Positions 16,127 through 25,220 of a stretch of 64,000 nucleotides of DNA are shown here, piece by piece (positions within the stretch are counted from its first letter, which is position 1; each line of letters starts with the position of its first letter). Below the pieces are notes generated by a model. It was given only the letters and a program-made list of their open reading frames with translations. It searched no databases and was not told the DNA's origin. The DNA lies in IMG/VR virus record IMGVR_UViG_3300020424_000002, positions 62,001 to 126,000 of that record. One strand, given 5' to 3'. Position numbers and translations under genes: made by a program. Source of the stretch: a virus.

Positions 16127-16707
16127 TTTACATCGTGTCCTGTTATTAACATTGATTGGTCTTTACTGTAGTTATATACACGATATATATCTACACCCAT
16201 GACATTATCAGTTTTACCTAAGATTTGTACTCGGTCTCCTCTAGTACCAATACAATCTTCTTCGTTCCAAACTGATTGTCGTAATTCGTAGTCTTTTCCT
16301 TTTACCAAATTATTTTTATTATCATGTCCTTCTAAAAGGTCAAGTGTTAAATCATTTTCTTTTAAATATGTGTAGAACGATTCTTCTAGATATTTTCCAT
16401 CTATTTCAAAATGTTCTTTGAGAAGTGCTAACGATGCAGCGTAAGATGCAAGTCTTGTCCTACCAAATGGTAGAAGTTCTAAGACTCTTTTTAAATTAAA
16501 TACTAACCTGTGTAGTAATGTGAATGAATTTTTTTCTTCTGAGGTTTTAGGTTTTTTGGTTTTTATTCTTTTACCATTATCATCAATGAGACCGAACTTA
16601 TATGCATCCATCTCACTCCACTTTCTGGTCATCATTTTTAGAATACGAAATACAATGACTGTATCAACTACATTCATTGCACCTTCTTTTAACTGTACCT
16701 GTGTCAT
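16123..16707 (-). CDS. Conserved T4-like phage protein of unknown function
   Basis: A 194-residue protein. The core (VVDTVIVFRILKMMTRKW, AYKFGLIDDNGKRI, LVFNLKRVLELLPFG) is recurrent in marine T4-like phages and mostly helical. Translation could also begin at the Met at 16677 (MNVVDTV), which aligns better with such relatives. Immediate 4-base overlaps with both neighbours suggest a fixed gene group. No function known to me. Confidence 0.6.
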   Translation of the reverse strand: MTQVQLKEGAMNVVDTVIVFRILKMMTRKWSEMDAYKFGLIDDNGKRIKTKKPKTSEEKNSFTLLHRLVFNLKRVLELLPFGRTRLASYAASLALLKEHFEIDGKYLEESFYTYLKENDLTLDLLEGHDNKNNLVKGKDYELRQSVWNEEDCIGTRGDRVQILGKTDNVMGVDIYRVYNYSKDQSMLITGHDVK

Positions 16708-17072
16708 AATTCTCTTAATACCCCTGCTACTTCCATATCTATTGGTATTTCAGTCTTCCAATCTTCTGTCACATAGTCCATATAGATTAAACAAGTTTTG
16801 AGTACAGGCCAGTACTCTTGGTCTATTTTGAATTCTAACATTTTTATTGTATTTTCGAATCCAAAAATATTGAAAATGACAATGAGATGATTAAGAATTA
16901 ATCTTTCTCTGAGTTCACCATTTTTATAATATCTTCGTAGTAATCTTTTTAAATACCTAAACCTACGAAGGTCTTCCATGAACTCTTCCATCGATGTGCA
17001 TTGAGGGTTATCATAACACTGCATTGCAAACATCGTGAAGTTCTCATCTGTTAAATTTTCAAATAATTTCAT
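16704..17072 (-). CDS. Conserved phage protein (DUF7207-like)
   Basis: A 122-residue helical protein. NFTMFAMQCYDNPQC, EFMEDLRRFRYLKRLLRRY and LILNHLIVIFNIFGFE form a pattern I associate with a small family in T4-like marine phages. AGGA precedes the ATG. The adjacent gene order (this gene, then 16123) recurs in such phages as I recall. Role unknown. Confidence 0.6.
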   Translation of the reverse strand: MKLFENLTDENFTMFAMQCYDNPQCTSMEEFMEDLRRFRYLKRLLRRYYKNGELRERLILNHLIVIFNIFGFENTIKMLEFKIDQEYWPVLKTCLIYMDYVTEDWKTEIPIDMEVAGVLREL

Positions 17073-17087
17073 AATTTATATCCTAGT

Positions 17088-17117
17088 ATTATACTAGTAT
17101 ATAGGTGAATTATAAGA
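17088..17117 (-). promoter_or_regulatory. Possible promoter with palindromic -10 region
   Basis: TATAAT (17088-17093, minus strand) sits in the 15-base palindrome CTAGTATTATACTAG (17083-17097). No good -35 box is found at 16-18 bp (TCTTAT at best). The palindrome could be an operator. It would serve the gene starting at 17072. Confidence 0.35.
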
Positions 17118-17121
17118 AAGT

Positions 17122-17568
17122 TTACTTAATGTTTGCAACTACTTTAAACATCTTGTTAGGAAGTCTTTCGTATTCAACATGCATTTTAAGTTCTGGGCCT
17201 TTTGATGAAATGAAGTCGTCATCTAAGTCGTTACCTTCTTCATCTTTACCCATTCTACCACCATATTGAGTGATAGGTAAGTCCATTGAACCAGAATCAG
17301 ATACATCTTCATCTATGATTGTGTCAAATTCTATTCCAACTTGTTCTACTTTTCTGTATAATTGTTCTAAAGCAGCTTGAACTGTAATGTGTTCTCTATC
17401 TGCAATGTCACCTATCCAAGTATTTAATCTAGACAAAACTTTTGAATCAGATGCAAATAGGTGTAAATCCTCTGTAGGTACTCGACCTGTAACATCTTTG
17501 TTTAGTCTGTATCCACCATTTGCACCTGTATCATATGCTTCACTAATGTATTTCTTGAATGATTTCAT
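17122..17568 (-). CDS. Putative capsid-targeted protein, unknown domain
   Basis: A 148-residue protein opening MKSFKKYISEAYD. This closely resembles the N-terminal capsid-targeting sequence of T4 internal proteins (MKTYQEFIAEA), which is cut after the Glu by the prohead protease. The rest is a soluble alpha/beta domain (LNTWIGDIADREHITVQAALEQL; KMHVEYERLPNKMFKVVANIK) that I do not recognise. AGGAAA precedes the ATG. Packaging in the capsid is an inference from the tag. Confidence 0.6.
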   Translation of the reverse strand: MKSFKKYISEAYDTGANGGYRLNKDVTGRVPTEDLHLFASDSKVLSRLNTWIGDIADREHITVQAALEQLYRKVEQVGIEFDTIIDEDVSDSGSMDLPITQYGGRMGKDEEGNDLDDDFISSKGPELKMHVEYERLPNKMFKVVANIK

Positions 17569-17580
17569 AATAATTTCCTA

Positions 17581-18150
17581 TTATGCAGCTACTGTAATTG
17601 TACCCGCTGCAGTTCCTATTGAAGCTGCACTTGTAATTGTTGCATTACCACCCTCTGCTCTATCAACGATAGTTCCACTGTTAAGTGCTAGTGGGTTTGC
17701 ACCGAAACTTAATATATCACCTGCGTTTGTAGCTGCATTGTTAGCTCCAATTGCAAGAGAGAATGTAAGTTTGTTGGTTGATGAACCACTTGCATATGCA
17801 AGTAAGTGTGGCCCTCTTCCAGAACCAGAACCTTGGTTTCCATTAGTTACTGATAATGTAGGTGTTCCACCAGAAGTATTAACTGTTACTTTTTCATTAA
17901 AAGTTACTGTTGCTGATAATGTACCACCATCTGATTTATCAAATGCTGTTGATACCCAATCAATACTTGTTATGTCTGCTTGACCGATAGAAGTTGCAAG
18001 TTCTCCAATTGCACAGAGAACCTCTTCTGGATGATTGTCAGACTTCTTAAATATCCAGCCTCTTGCATCTGCAAAGACCAATTTCTTTTGTGCAGCTGTC
18101 AACCACTTTGGTTTGGCTTCGTCTGCATCTGAATTACCCCATAAAGACAT
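17581..18150 (-). CDS. Virion structural protein with beta-sandwich repeat
   Basis: A 189-residue protein. The N-terminus (MSLWGNSDADEAKPKWLT, VFADARGWIF) matches a virion protein family common in T4-like marine phages. The middle (about 75-160) is an Ig-like/bacterial adhesin-type beta domain (TVTFNEKVTVNTSGGTPTLSV) rich in Gly, Thr and Ser. An AGGAGA ribosome-binding site and a TATAAATA late promoter lie upstream, supporting late structural expression. A capsid or tail decoration role is plausible. Confidence 0.7.
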   Translation of the reverse strand: MSLWGNSDADEAKPKWLTAAQKKLVFADARGWIFKKSDNHPEEVLCAIGELATSIGQADITSIDWVSTAFDKSDGGTLSATVTFNEKVTVNTSGGTPTLSVTNGNQGSGSGRGPHLLAYASGSSTNKLTFSLAIGANNAATNAGDILSFGANPLALNSGTIVDRAEGGNATITSAASIGTAAGTITVAA

Positions 18151-18206
18151 AATTATCTCCTCATTTGTTAGTTCTCTGACTGAAAACTTTTTTGTTTATA
18201 CTCTTG

Positions 18207-18214
18207 TATTTATA
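18207..18214 (-). promoter_or_regulatory. T4-like late promoter
   Basis: TATAAATA on the minus strand, followed by CAAGAG, about 57 bases before the virion gene at 18150 in a gene-free interval. It matches the T4 late consensus recognised by gp55. Confidence 0.75.
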
Positions 18215-18226
18215 ACTTTTGATATC

Positions 18227-19447
18227 TCAATCACCCCAATATGCTTTAAAATCCGATTCTTTTTCTACTTCATTTACAAAGTCCATATTGATTTCATCTT
18301 CAAAAACCACTACAACACCATTAGCACTGAAATTATGTGGGTTTACAATATATTTATCTTCAATAATTTCTATGTTTGTAGGATGTGGAAGACCATATTT
18401 TTCATGTAAATGCACTGGATATTCTTTACCATTTTGTAAAACTAACTTAGGAAATTTCTTACCGACAAAACAATCACCTATCTTCTGAGGATTGTTTCTA
18501 AATGCATCTAAGTATTCGTTACCACCTAAAAGTAATGGAAAAGTATTTTGTACATATGGTCTACAATTATTTTCTAAGAAATATAATTCACCATCTTCTC
18601 CTAACATCTGAGTAATACTACCTTCATATGTACCACCCAGTTTAGCAGCTGCATTTAAATAATCTACTACATTATCCCTAACCTGTTTATCTATTTCTGG
18701 TGTGAGTTGTTCTATAATTGTATTAGTAAACCATGCAGTAGGGCCTTCCCCAGCAATTTGTTTTGATTTTGACTCATCACAATGTTCTGAAAATGTAAAT
18801 GACCATTTTCCTTCTGACATAATGTAAGATATGTTTGTTTCATATCCTTTAATACGCTCCTCACAAAAATATTTCATTTTAATTGGAATACCTAATAGGA
18901 CTCCAATTGGTGTTTTTTCAAGTATTTTTTTATCTTGGACAACTGTTGAAGAATTCCAAAACTCAGATGGTTTTAAAATAAACTGATTAGGTAATGGTTC
19001 TGTATTTAACTCTCTGTGGTCTTCACCTGTTTGTAGAGTTTTAGGTACTTTCATACCACACTTTTCTGCAAACATTTTTCCAAATTGTTTTTCTGTTTCT
19101 AATTTTATTGATGTTTCATTTGCAGATATGATATCAATTCCAAAATCTTTTTTATGTATAATACTATTAAAAGTAGGCCAAGTGTTTATGATTAAATCAA
19201 TTTTATATTTTTCTATTACTTGTTCTAATTTATCTAAATGTGTTAGTGGTAAGTTGTTACTGAGTTCAGTATAATTGTCTGGATTTGTAAAAACACGATA
19301 TTCAATGTCTGATATTGAATTTATGTTGAGTGTTTTTAAATAATTTGGACTTCCTGTTTGAGTAGTATATACTGTGTGACCATCTTCAACTAATTTTACT
19401 TGCCATTGAAGATTATGATACTCCATTTCTGTAAATAATATATTCAT
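18227..19447 (-). CDS. ATP-grasp ligase (PurD-like)
   Basis: A 406-residue protein. ATP-grasp features are visible: NQFILKPSE (first lysine strand), KYFCEERIKGYETNISYIM (Glu/Tyr hinge), and LGGTYEGSITQMLGEDG with ELYFLENNCRPYVQNTFP, which supply the metal-binding Glu and Asn. The ordering is that of phosphoribosylamine-glycine ligase, but length and the divergent N-terminus leave other amino-acid or peptide ligases possible. It sits among late structural genes rather than with nucleotide genes. An auxiliary metabolic role in purine synthesis is inferred. Confidence 0.65.
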   Translation of the reverse strand: MNILFTEMEYHNLQWQVKLVEDGHTVYTTQTGSPNYLKTLNINSISDIEYRVFTNPDNYTELSNNLPLTHLDKLEQVIEKYKIDLIINTWPTFNSIIHKKDFGIDIISANETSIKLETEKQFGKMFAEKCGMKVPKTLQTGEDHRELNTEPLPNQFILKPSEFWNSSTVVQDKKILEKTPIGVLLGIPIKMKYFCEERIKGYETNISYIMSEGKWSFTFSEHCDESKSKQIAGEGPTAWFTNTIIEQLTPEIDKQVRDNVVDYLNAAAKLGGTYEGSITQMLGEDGELYFLENNCRPYVQNTFPLLLGGNEYLDAFRNNPQKIGDCFVGKKFPKLVLQNGKEYPVHLHEKYGLPHPTNIEIIEDKYIVNPHNFSANGVVVVFEDEINMDFVNEVEKESDFKAYWGD

Positions 19448-19465
19448 AATATAGATATGTAGGTG

Positions 19466-20458
19466 TTATGCCATACTTCTTTTTATTGCACCCAGAGCTT
19501 TCATAAAAGATTGTTTGTTCTTCCCTAATAATTTGATTAGTTGTACTCTCATTTGTGGTTTTACTCTATCTAGTGCCATGTTAATTATTTTTGCATTTTT
19601 TTGGGTTACCTTAATTGTTTTACCATCGTCTAGTTTTACATCACTACCAGTTCTTAAATCCTCTGCACCTTTAAGTTGTACTTGAAGATTTTGGTCTGGG
19701 TCATTTGCACGAGGGCCTAACTTTTTAACTCTATCCCTTTGTTGAATAAAGTCTTTAATATTTTGTGAGATATCTTTATCTGGTTCAAAATCTGTATACT
19801 TACCAGCACCGACTGCTTGTGCAAACTTTTTACTTGGTGTTGATGACCCTTTTGCAAAGTTTACTATTTTATTCATTGCATCTTTAAAGTCTTTTGCTTT
19901 ATTTGCAATGTCTCTTATTTTATTATTTGCAGCTGGACTGTTTGCACCAAAGTCATGAAATGCACGAGCTTCATATGCAAGAACTTCTCCATACATTTTT
20001 TGATAGTCTTTAGTATACTTAGACTTACGCATAGGTTCTTTTCTTGCTTTTTTATCGCCTGGTGCATCTTTATATGCAGATGGGTCTGAATCAGATTTTT
20101 CTTTTCCTCTTTGGAAATGTGCATCTCTTTTGGACTTAGTAGATTTTTTGAGACCTTTAAAATACTTTGCTGGTTGAGTTCCTTTTTTATCTTTGATATC
20201 TTTGTCTTGAGGTTCTCTTTCCTCATCTCTGAGACGAGGTTCAGTCCTGTTATACTTTTGTGTAACTATTGAAAGATTTGACTTATCGTTATTCATAGGA
20301 TTACCATCTTTATGATGCACATCTTTACCAACAATACCTTTGGTATCTTTTAGTTGTCTTCGTGCATGATTTCTACCAGCTCTTCTTTTTTTCTGTTCTG
20401 GTTTAGAATGGTAGTTTTCGTATTCTTTTTTGTAGTTCCTTTCTTTGAAAGTCTCCAT
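19466..20458 (-). CDS. HNH-type nuclease-like protein with C-terminal phage domains
   Basis: A 330-residue basic protein. Residues 30-75 (RNHARRQLKDTKGIVGKDVHH; KDGNPMNNDKSNLSIVTQ) form an HNH-like beta-beta-alpha metal motif of the phage type. A middle region (KRDAHFQRGKEKSDSDPSAYK then APGDKKARKEPMRKSKYTK) is a linker motif found in other phage structural proteins. The C-terminal 100 residues are helical. Because it lies in the late structural block, a packaged nuclease is as likely as a homing endonuclease. The N-terminus METFKER weakly resembles the capsid tag. Confidence 0.6.
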   Translation of the reverse strand: METFKERNYKKEYENYHSKPEQKKRRAGRNHARRQLKDTKGIVGKDVHHKDGNPMNNDKSNLSIVTQKYNRTEPRLRDEEREPQDKDIKDKKGTQPAKYFKGLKKSTKSKRDAHFQRGKEKSDSDPSAYKDAPGDKKARKEPMRKSKYTKDYQKMYGEVLAYEARAFHDFGANSPAANNKIRDIANKAKDFKDAMNKIVNFAKGSSTPSKKFAQAVGAGKYTDFEPDKDISQNIKDFIQQRDRVKKLGPRANDPDQNLQVQLKGAEDLRTGSDVKLDDGKTIKVTQKNAKIINMALDRVKPQMRVQLIKLLGKNKQSFMKALGAIKRSMA

Positions 20459-20467
20459 GACGACTCC

Positions 20468-23065
20468 TTAGAATGAACTTATAACATCTTTGTGATTTGA
20501 ATACTTACTTGATGATTGTCTCATGAGATTATCATAGATTTGACCTCTGGTTCTCATTAATCCATCTGGCATGTGACCGAGTGCTTTGTGAGTCATCATA
20601 ATACCTTTTAATGCATCTAGTCCTTTTTTATCACCAAGAAGTTTTGCAAGATGCATTAATGAACCAGTGTGGTCATTTCTATCTGTCATTTTTTTAATCT
20701 TGTTGATATCTGCAGCTGACATTTCTTTTTTCTCTACAAGTTCTTCGATACCTTCTTTGATATCTTCTATCTTCTGATGCCACTCTACCATCTCATCTGT
20801 ACCTTCTTTATAGAAGATTGCTTTCTTAGTCACTGGGTCTAATCCCATGTACTTACCTTTGAGAGAAGGCATCTTAACACCAATGTCTCTTAACATTGCA
20901 ACCATCTTATGAAGTCTTTCCCAGTTTGCTGGTGGATGTTTTTGTTTCCAGATTTGACCCATTAATTTGTCAATACTTTTCTCTGGGTCTTTTTCATCAA
21001 ATGGTAGTTTAGTCATCTTTGCCATCATCTTACCAAATGTTTTAAGTTTAACAACATTTGCTGGTGATAGGTTTTCAATCACTACATGATGACCTGTAAA
21101 TTCTTTTGATTCGTTTGCATGTCTAAGTGCAAGTTTAACTGCTGGATTCTTAGATAATCCTCTTTTAAGTTTTTCTATTTCTTTGATTGCATAGTTAGTT
21201 GCACCACTTAAATCAAGTGCAAGTTCAATTGCTTTCTTAACTGTTTTATCTCTTGCAGCTGCTTTTTGTTTTGGATTGTCTCTGTAATATTTGTTTATTT
21301 CTTGACCTGTAAGTTTAGATTTACCCATCTTAGATAGTGGGTCTAACTTACCATCTTTGACTCTTTCATCTATTTTCTTACCATCTTTATCATACTTACC
21401 AGACTTTTTCTTTGCAATTGCAATTGCAGCTTGTTGTGCAAAGTTTTTACCTTTACCTTCTGATACTTCTTCTCGTATTTTTTCCATACCTTTTGGATTT
21501 TTAGTCACTATATCTCTCTGAGATAATATTTTTATTAAATCTTTGACCTCATCTGGTGCAATCATAAAACTTTCATTTCTAAATCTAATAGAATACATTG
21601 TATTCGGTGCTGGAAAGACAAGATTTATTGAGAATTTACCAGATTTTTTTAATCTAGGCATCGGTAGTGATGTTTTCATTGCTTCCTCAAGTTCTTCACT
21701 TACTGCTTTTTCTAAATCATCTGCTTGTTTTGCATGTTTCTTACTTGCTTTCTTCAACATAGTGACAATCTTTTTCACTACTGGTTTGTCGTCATTATCG
21801 AGTTCTTCTGGTAAAGGTTTTACACCTTGTTGTTTGAACATCTTCATCAAGGCATTGTTAGTTGCAAGTTTGATTTTGTTATCTTTACCCATTGCAACCA
21901 TAGTATTTTTAAATCCTTGAGGATTTTGTTTTTGCATTGCCATTGCAACTTTAACACCAGTCATGTTAAGAAGTTTTGCAACACCATACTGGAACATTTT
22001 ATCACCACCAGTTTTAAATAGTTTGTCAATCATTTCACCAGCAGATGCTTCTACTAGTTCAAAATCTTCTTTTTGCATTGCGAGTTTAGTGTTAAGAGTT
22101 CCAATCATCTTAAGGATTGTATCTCTTGCATCTAAAACTTTTTTGTAATCTTTGTTATGAACTGTATTCTTAAGTTCTTTATCACCCATGTTTGCAATCT
22201 TCTGATAAGCTTTTAAGACACTCTGCATGTCTTTAGAAACCTTTTTCATTGCCTCGACTTCTTGTCTCTTGACTTCATCTAAAGATTCTTTTCTATACTG
22301 TCTCATTAATGAATCTATTTGTTTTTGGATTCTATGATATTCATCACTGTCATACTTGACATCCATCTTTTTATTTCTAAGATTACTGATTCTATCTTTA
22401 ACTGAATCAGGCATAGTTGTTAGTGCTTCTAACATATTGTCATCTGGATGTATGACATGTGCAAGGTCTTTATCGTGATTTAGATTACCTTTTTTCTTCT
22501 TGACTATAAATGCATTTACTCTTGCCATTCCCCACTGCTGTGGAGTAGTTCCTGGCCTGTGTCCTGTTTTCCATGCAGCCATTCCACGATTGTAAACTTT
22601 TCTTAATGTTCCTACTGAGATACCAGATTTTTTAGCTTTAGCTGCAAGACCTTTAGATTCATCTAAATCATTATCTTCCATCATCTTCATAAGAGGTTTA
22701 TCTTTTTGGATGTCTTTCATTAAGTTGTCAATATCTTTGTCATTACCCTTGAAGTTTACATTATTATCATCTACAAATTTACCTTTGGATTGTGTACCAA
22801 ATGTTATTTTAACTTTTGGATGTTTTTTTGCATACTTACTGATTAATGCCTGTTGAATTTTTTTCTTGTTTTTCATTGGTACAGACATCATACCATCTTC
22901 TTCAAGATAATCTAACCAATCATTGATTTCTTCGTCACGAACATCTTCGATGAGAGAGTCAATTAACTCCTCATTTAAGATATCTTCATTTGGTGTTGCA
23001 TACATTTCTCTGTATGCATCTGCAACAGATGACAGAGTTTTTCTGTTTCTCATGTAGTTTGACAT
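20468..23065 (-). CDS. Large multidomain late protein with DUF5824-like domain, probable prohead substrate
   Basis: An 865-residue lysine-rich protein made of several small domains. Residues about 145-185 (GISVGTLRKVYNRGMAAWKT, then GHRPGTTPQQWGMARVNAFI) match a phage domain known to me as DUF5824. A second block around 720-780 is helical. Several LxE-[AGS] sites (LDESKG, LVEASAG) fit the T4 prohead-protease rule, and they separate domains. One possibility is a polyprotein-like internal capsid component cut on maturation. No catalytic motif recognised. Confidence 0.6.
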   Translation of the reverse strand: MSNYMRNRKTLSSVADAYREMYATPNEDILNEELIDSLIEDVRDEEINDWLDYLEEDGMMSVPMKNKKKIQQALISKYAKKHPKVKITFGTQSKGKFVDDNNVNFKGNDKDIDNLMKDIQKDKPLMKMMEDNDLDESKGLAAKAKKSGISVGTLRKVYNRGMAAWKTGHRPGTTPQQWGMARVNAFIVKKKKGNLNHDKDLAHVIHPDDNMLEALTTMPDSVKDRISNLRNKKMDVKYDSDEYHRIQKQIDSLMRQYRKESLDEVKRQEVEAMKKVSKDMQSVLKAYQKIANMGDKELKNTVHNKDYKKVLDARDTILKMIGTLNTKLAMQKEDFELVEASAGEMIDKLFKTGGDKMFQYGVAKLLNMTGVKVAMAMQKQNPQGFKNTMVAMGKDNKIKLATNNALMKMFKQQGVKPLPEELDNDDKPVVKKIVTMLKKASKKHAKQADDLEKAVSEELEEAMKTSLPMPRLKKSGKFSINLVFPAPNTMYSIRFRNESFMIAPDEVKDLIKILSQRDIVTKNPKGMEKIREEVSEGKGKNFAQQAAIAIAKKKSGKYDKDGKKIDERVKDGKLDPLSKMGKSKLTGQEINKYYRDNPKQKAAARDKTVKKAIELALDLSGATNYAIKEIEKLKRGLSKNPAVKLALRHANESKEFTGHHVVIENLSPANVVKLKTFGKMMAKMTKLPFDEKDPEKSIDKLMGQIWKQKHPPANWERLHKMVAMLRDIGVKMPSLKGKYMGLDPVTKKAIFYKEGTDEMVEWHQKIEDIKEGIEELVEKKEMSAADINKIKKMTDRNDHTGSLMHLAKLLGDKKGLDALKGIMMTHKALGHMPDGLMRTRGQIYDNLMRQSSSKYSNHKDVISSF

Positions 23066-23758
23066 TTACTTTCCAGCTTTTCTATTATTGTATATTAAAG
23101 ATTTTTCCTTAACATATCCTAACCTTCTTAAGGTTTCTTTAAATGATTTACTTCTTGCATCATATTTAATCTCAGATGCATCTTCGTTTTTACCGATTGC
23201 TTTTGAGATTGCTTTTCTTTTCTTATGCAAGAATTTATCAGATGAATCAACATCACCATCATTGTCGATGTCTTTGTCTTTTCTATCTTTAAACTTTTTC
23301 TTAACTGCTTTTTTGTCTACTTTATCAAGTCCTTCACCATCATCTGATTTATCATTAGATGCATCTTCTGTATTACAATGACTTGCCTTTAGGTCTTTTT
23401 TGAGTTTTTTCTTTCCATCCTCAGAACCCATATCAGCCATTTCACCGACTGTACAAGGATACTCTTTACCAGCAAACATAAAGGTTTTATCACCATTTTT
23501 CTTTGCTTGTCTTGCAGCTGCAATGAATGACCTTTTGTCATCATTTACTGCTTTTCTAAGTTCTTGTAGTTCTTTATTGAACGATTCTGCAACTTCTGGT
23601 TTGTCCTGTAAAGGATATCCCATAAGTTCTGCTTGTTGTGCAAAACGAGATTTTGCTGGTTGTCCAGAATTAAGGACTTCTGAGACCGCATCAGCAACAG
23701 ATTTAGTTACTTTATCAGTCCCACTGTTGAATTTTAATCTATCTTTTATATCTGACAT
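23066..23758 (-). CDS. Late protein with EF-hand/dockerin-like calcium loop
   Basis: A 230-residue charged protein. DKDIDNDGDVDSSDKFLHKK near residues 160-179 is a textbook DxDxDG calcium loop of the EF-hand/dockerin type. The N-terminal half contains FAQQAELMGYPLQ and a helical region. It is the first gene after a TATAAATA late promoter, 28 bases upstream of the start, with GGAG before the ATG. Probably virion- or prohead-associated. Confidence 0.6.
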   Translation of the reverse strand: MSDIKDRLKFNSGTDKVTKSVADAVSEVLNSGQPAKSRFAQQAELMGYPLQDKPEVAESFNKELQELRKAVNDDKRSFIAAARQAKKNGDKTFMFAGKEYPCTVGEMADMGSEDGKKKLKKDLKASHCNTEDASNDKSDDGEGLDKVDKKAVKKKFKDRKDKDIDNDGDVDSSDKFLHKKRKAISKAIGKNEDASEIKYDARSKSFKETLRRLGYVKEKSLIYNNRKAGK

Positions 23759-23786
23759 TGTGGTCTCCTATTAATGTTTCCTCTAG

Positions 23787-23794
23787 TATTTATA
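23787..23794 (-). promoter_or_regulatory. T4-like late promoter
   Basis: TATAAATA followed by CTAGAGG on the minus strand, in the 40-base gap between the kinase gene end (23799) and the start at 23758. Perfect T4 late consensus. Confidence 0.8.
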
Positions 23795-23798
23795 TATA

Positions 23799-25220
23799 TC
23801 ACTTCTTCGACTGTGATTGTCTAAACTTTTTAAGTCGTTCTACTTCACCTTTTTTAACTTTAGGGAAGAGTTTTTTACTTAATTTTGCAATTGCACTCTT
23901 CTTTTTATCTAATTTTTTACCGATTGCAATTCTAGCACCCATTGAAAGTTCACTTGCAGCCTTACCACCAGACATTTTTTTAAATAAAATTGCTCTTGCA
24001 GTCTTCATTGCTTTTGTTTTCAATTGGTCATTAGTCTTCATTCTTTTCTTTTTACGAGCTTTAGTTCTTGCAATCTTCTGTGCAAGTCGTCTCATTCTCA
24101 TACCAATTGCCCTTCTTTGTTGCATATTAAGTACTTCTAACTGTAATTGTCTTGTTAATTCACTAGTAAATTTACCTTCTGCAACCTTATGTTGTTTCTT
24201 TGCCATGTTCATTGCTGTCCCATGCATTACTTCTTTTGCTTTATCACCATACTCTTTTTCAAAGTAATCTTTCTTTTTCTTTAAATCTTTGTAAATCTTT
24301 TCTTTCGTAGCCATAACTGCATCGGATACTTCGTTTGTATCAGTCGGATTTGTACTTCTATTTTTAAGTCTAGTTAATCTTCTTCTATCTGCATCCATTT
24401 CTCTGTCATGTTTAATTTTTAATTGTTCTTTTTCTCTAGATTGTTTGTCTTTTAGGTTATCTGTAGTTTCATCTTCATTGAATAATCTTTTTTCCATATC
24501 TACTGGATGTTCATAGGAAGCTGCAAGTGCAACATTTTTCATAGGTTTCATGGTCAATGCAGATTTCCATGCAGTTGCCATTTTGTTTGAAGGGAAAGAT
24601 TTTACGAATGCTCTAAGTCTAGGGAAAATTTTAGTGGTGTTTTTATCCAAATCATTCATATCACCATCATTATCTACAATAAAAAAGTTTTGTCTACCAA
24701 ATGTAGCTTGTAGTTTACCCATGTTTTTTCTGACTGTTGCATGATTGCTTTGTACTATATTGTCTGGGATACTTCTTTCTCGTTGTCTATTTCTATCTAA
24801 TGCAGTTTCTAATGAAGTATTTACGAATACCATTGCAGTTTCGTATCCTAAATCTTGAAGGAGTTTTCTTTGTTTTACGATATTTTTTACATCTCTTGCA
24901 GTTGAATCAATAACAAGTCCTAACCGACCTTTAATATACATTTCTTGTCGTTTACCAGTGATTGCTTTTGCATGAACACGAATTGCATCTCTTTGTTCTT
25001 CTTCACTCTCTGGCATTTTAAGTGAAAGACCTGCTTTCTTAAGACCCATTTCAAATGATTGGTCTGAGTTTACTGGTCGTAAACCCATAGAACCGAACCC
25101 TAATTTTTTAGCTGCAAGTGATTTACCACTGCCTGGGCCACCTGCCATAAAGACAGCCTTAAATACGCCTGGGTCGTTAATTCCTTCGTTAAGCGAGTCG
25201 TATGTATTTTCCAATATCAT
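23799..25220 (-). CDS. P-loop kinase (zeta-toxin/polynucleotide-kinase-like) with basic C-terminal region
   Basis: A 473-residue protein. Residues 19-55 contain FMAGGPGSGKSLAAKKLG (Walker A) and PVNSDQSFE. LVIDSTARD and RNRQRERSIPDNIV follow, as in zeta-toxin-like or AAA_33 kinases. The C-terminal half (about 240-473) is highly basic and helical (RLKNRSTNPT, KKRMKTNDQLKTKAMK), reminiscent of DNA-condensing internal head proteins. The start overlaps the preceding gene by 32 bases. Substrate unknown; nucleotide or polynucleotide phosphorylation is most likely. Confidence 0.7.
   Translation of the reverse strand: MILENTYDSLNEGINDPGVFKAVFMAGGPGSGKSLAAKKLGFGSMGLRPVNSDQSFEMGLKKAGLSLKMPESEEEQRDAIRVHAKAITGKRQEMYIKGRLGLVIDSTARDVKNIVKQRKLLQDLGYETAMVFVNTSLETALDRNRQRERSIPDNIVQSNHATVRKNMGKLQATFGRQNFFIVDNDGDMNDLDKNTTKIFPRLRAFVKSFPSNKMATAWKSALTMKPMKNVALAASYEHPVDMEKRLFNEDETTDNLKDKQSREKEQLKIKHDREMDADRRRLTRLKNRSTNPTDTNEVSDAVMATKEKIYKDLKKKKDYFEKEYGDKAKEVMHGTAMNMAKKQHKVAEGKFTSELTRQLQLEVLNMQQRRAIGMRMRRLAQKIARTKARKKKRMKTNDQLKTKAMKTARAILFKKMSGGKAASELSMGARIAIGKKLDKKKSAIAKLSKKLFPKVKKGEVERLKKFRQSQSKK

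Noticed and set aside
17387-17983. Long plus-strand frame (198 codons)
   Set aside because: Antisense to two well-supported late genes with ribosome-binding sites; composition is that of reversed coding sequence.
19915-20226. Minus-strand frame inside the HNH-like gene
   Set aside because: Lysine-rich shadow of the real frame, no start signal.
19466-20458. Free-standing homing endonuclease
   Set aside because: The HNH-like part is fused to domains shared with late structural proteins and no interrupted gene or intron is visible nearby, so a mobile element is not supported.
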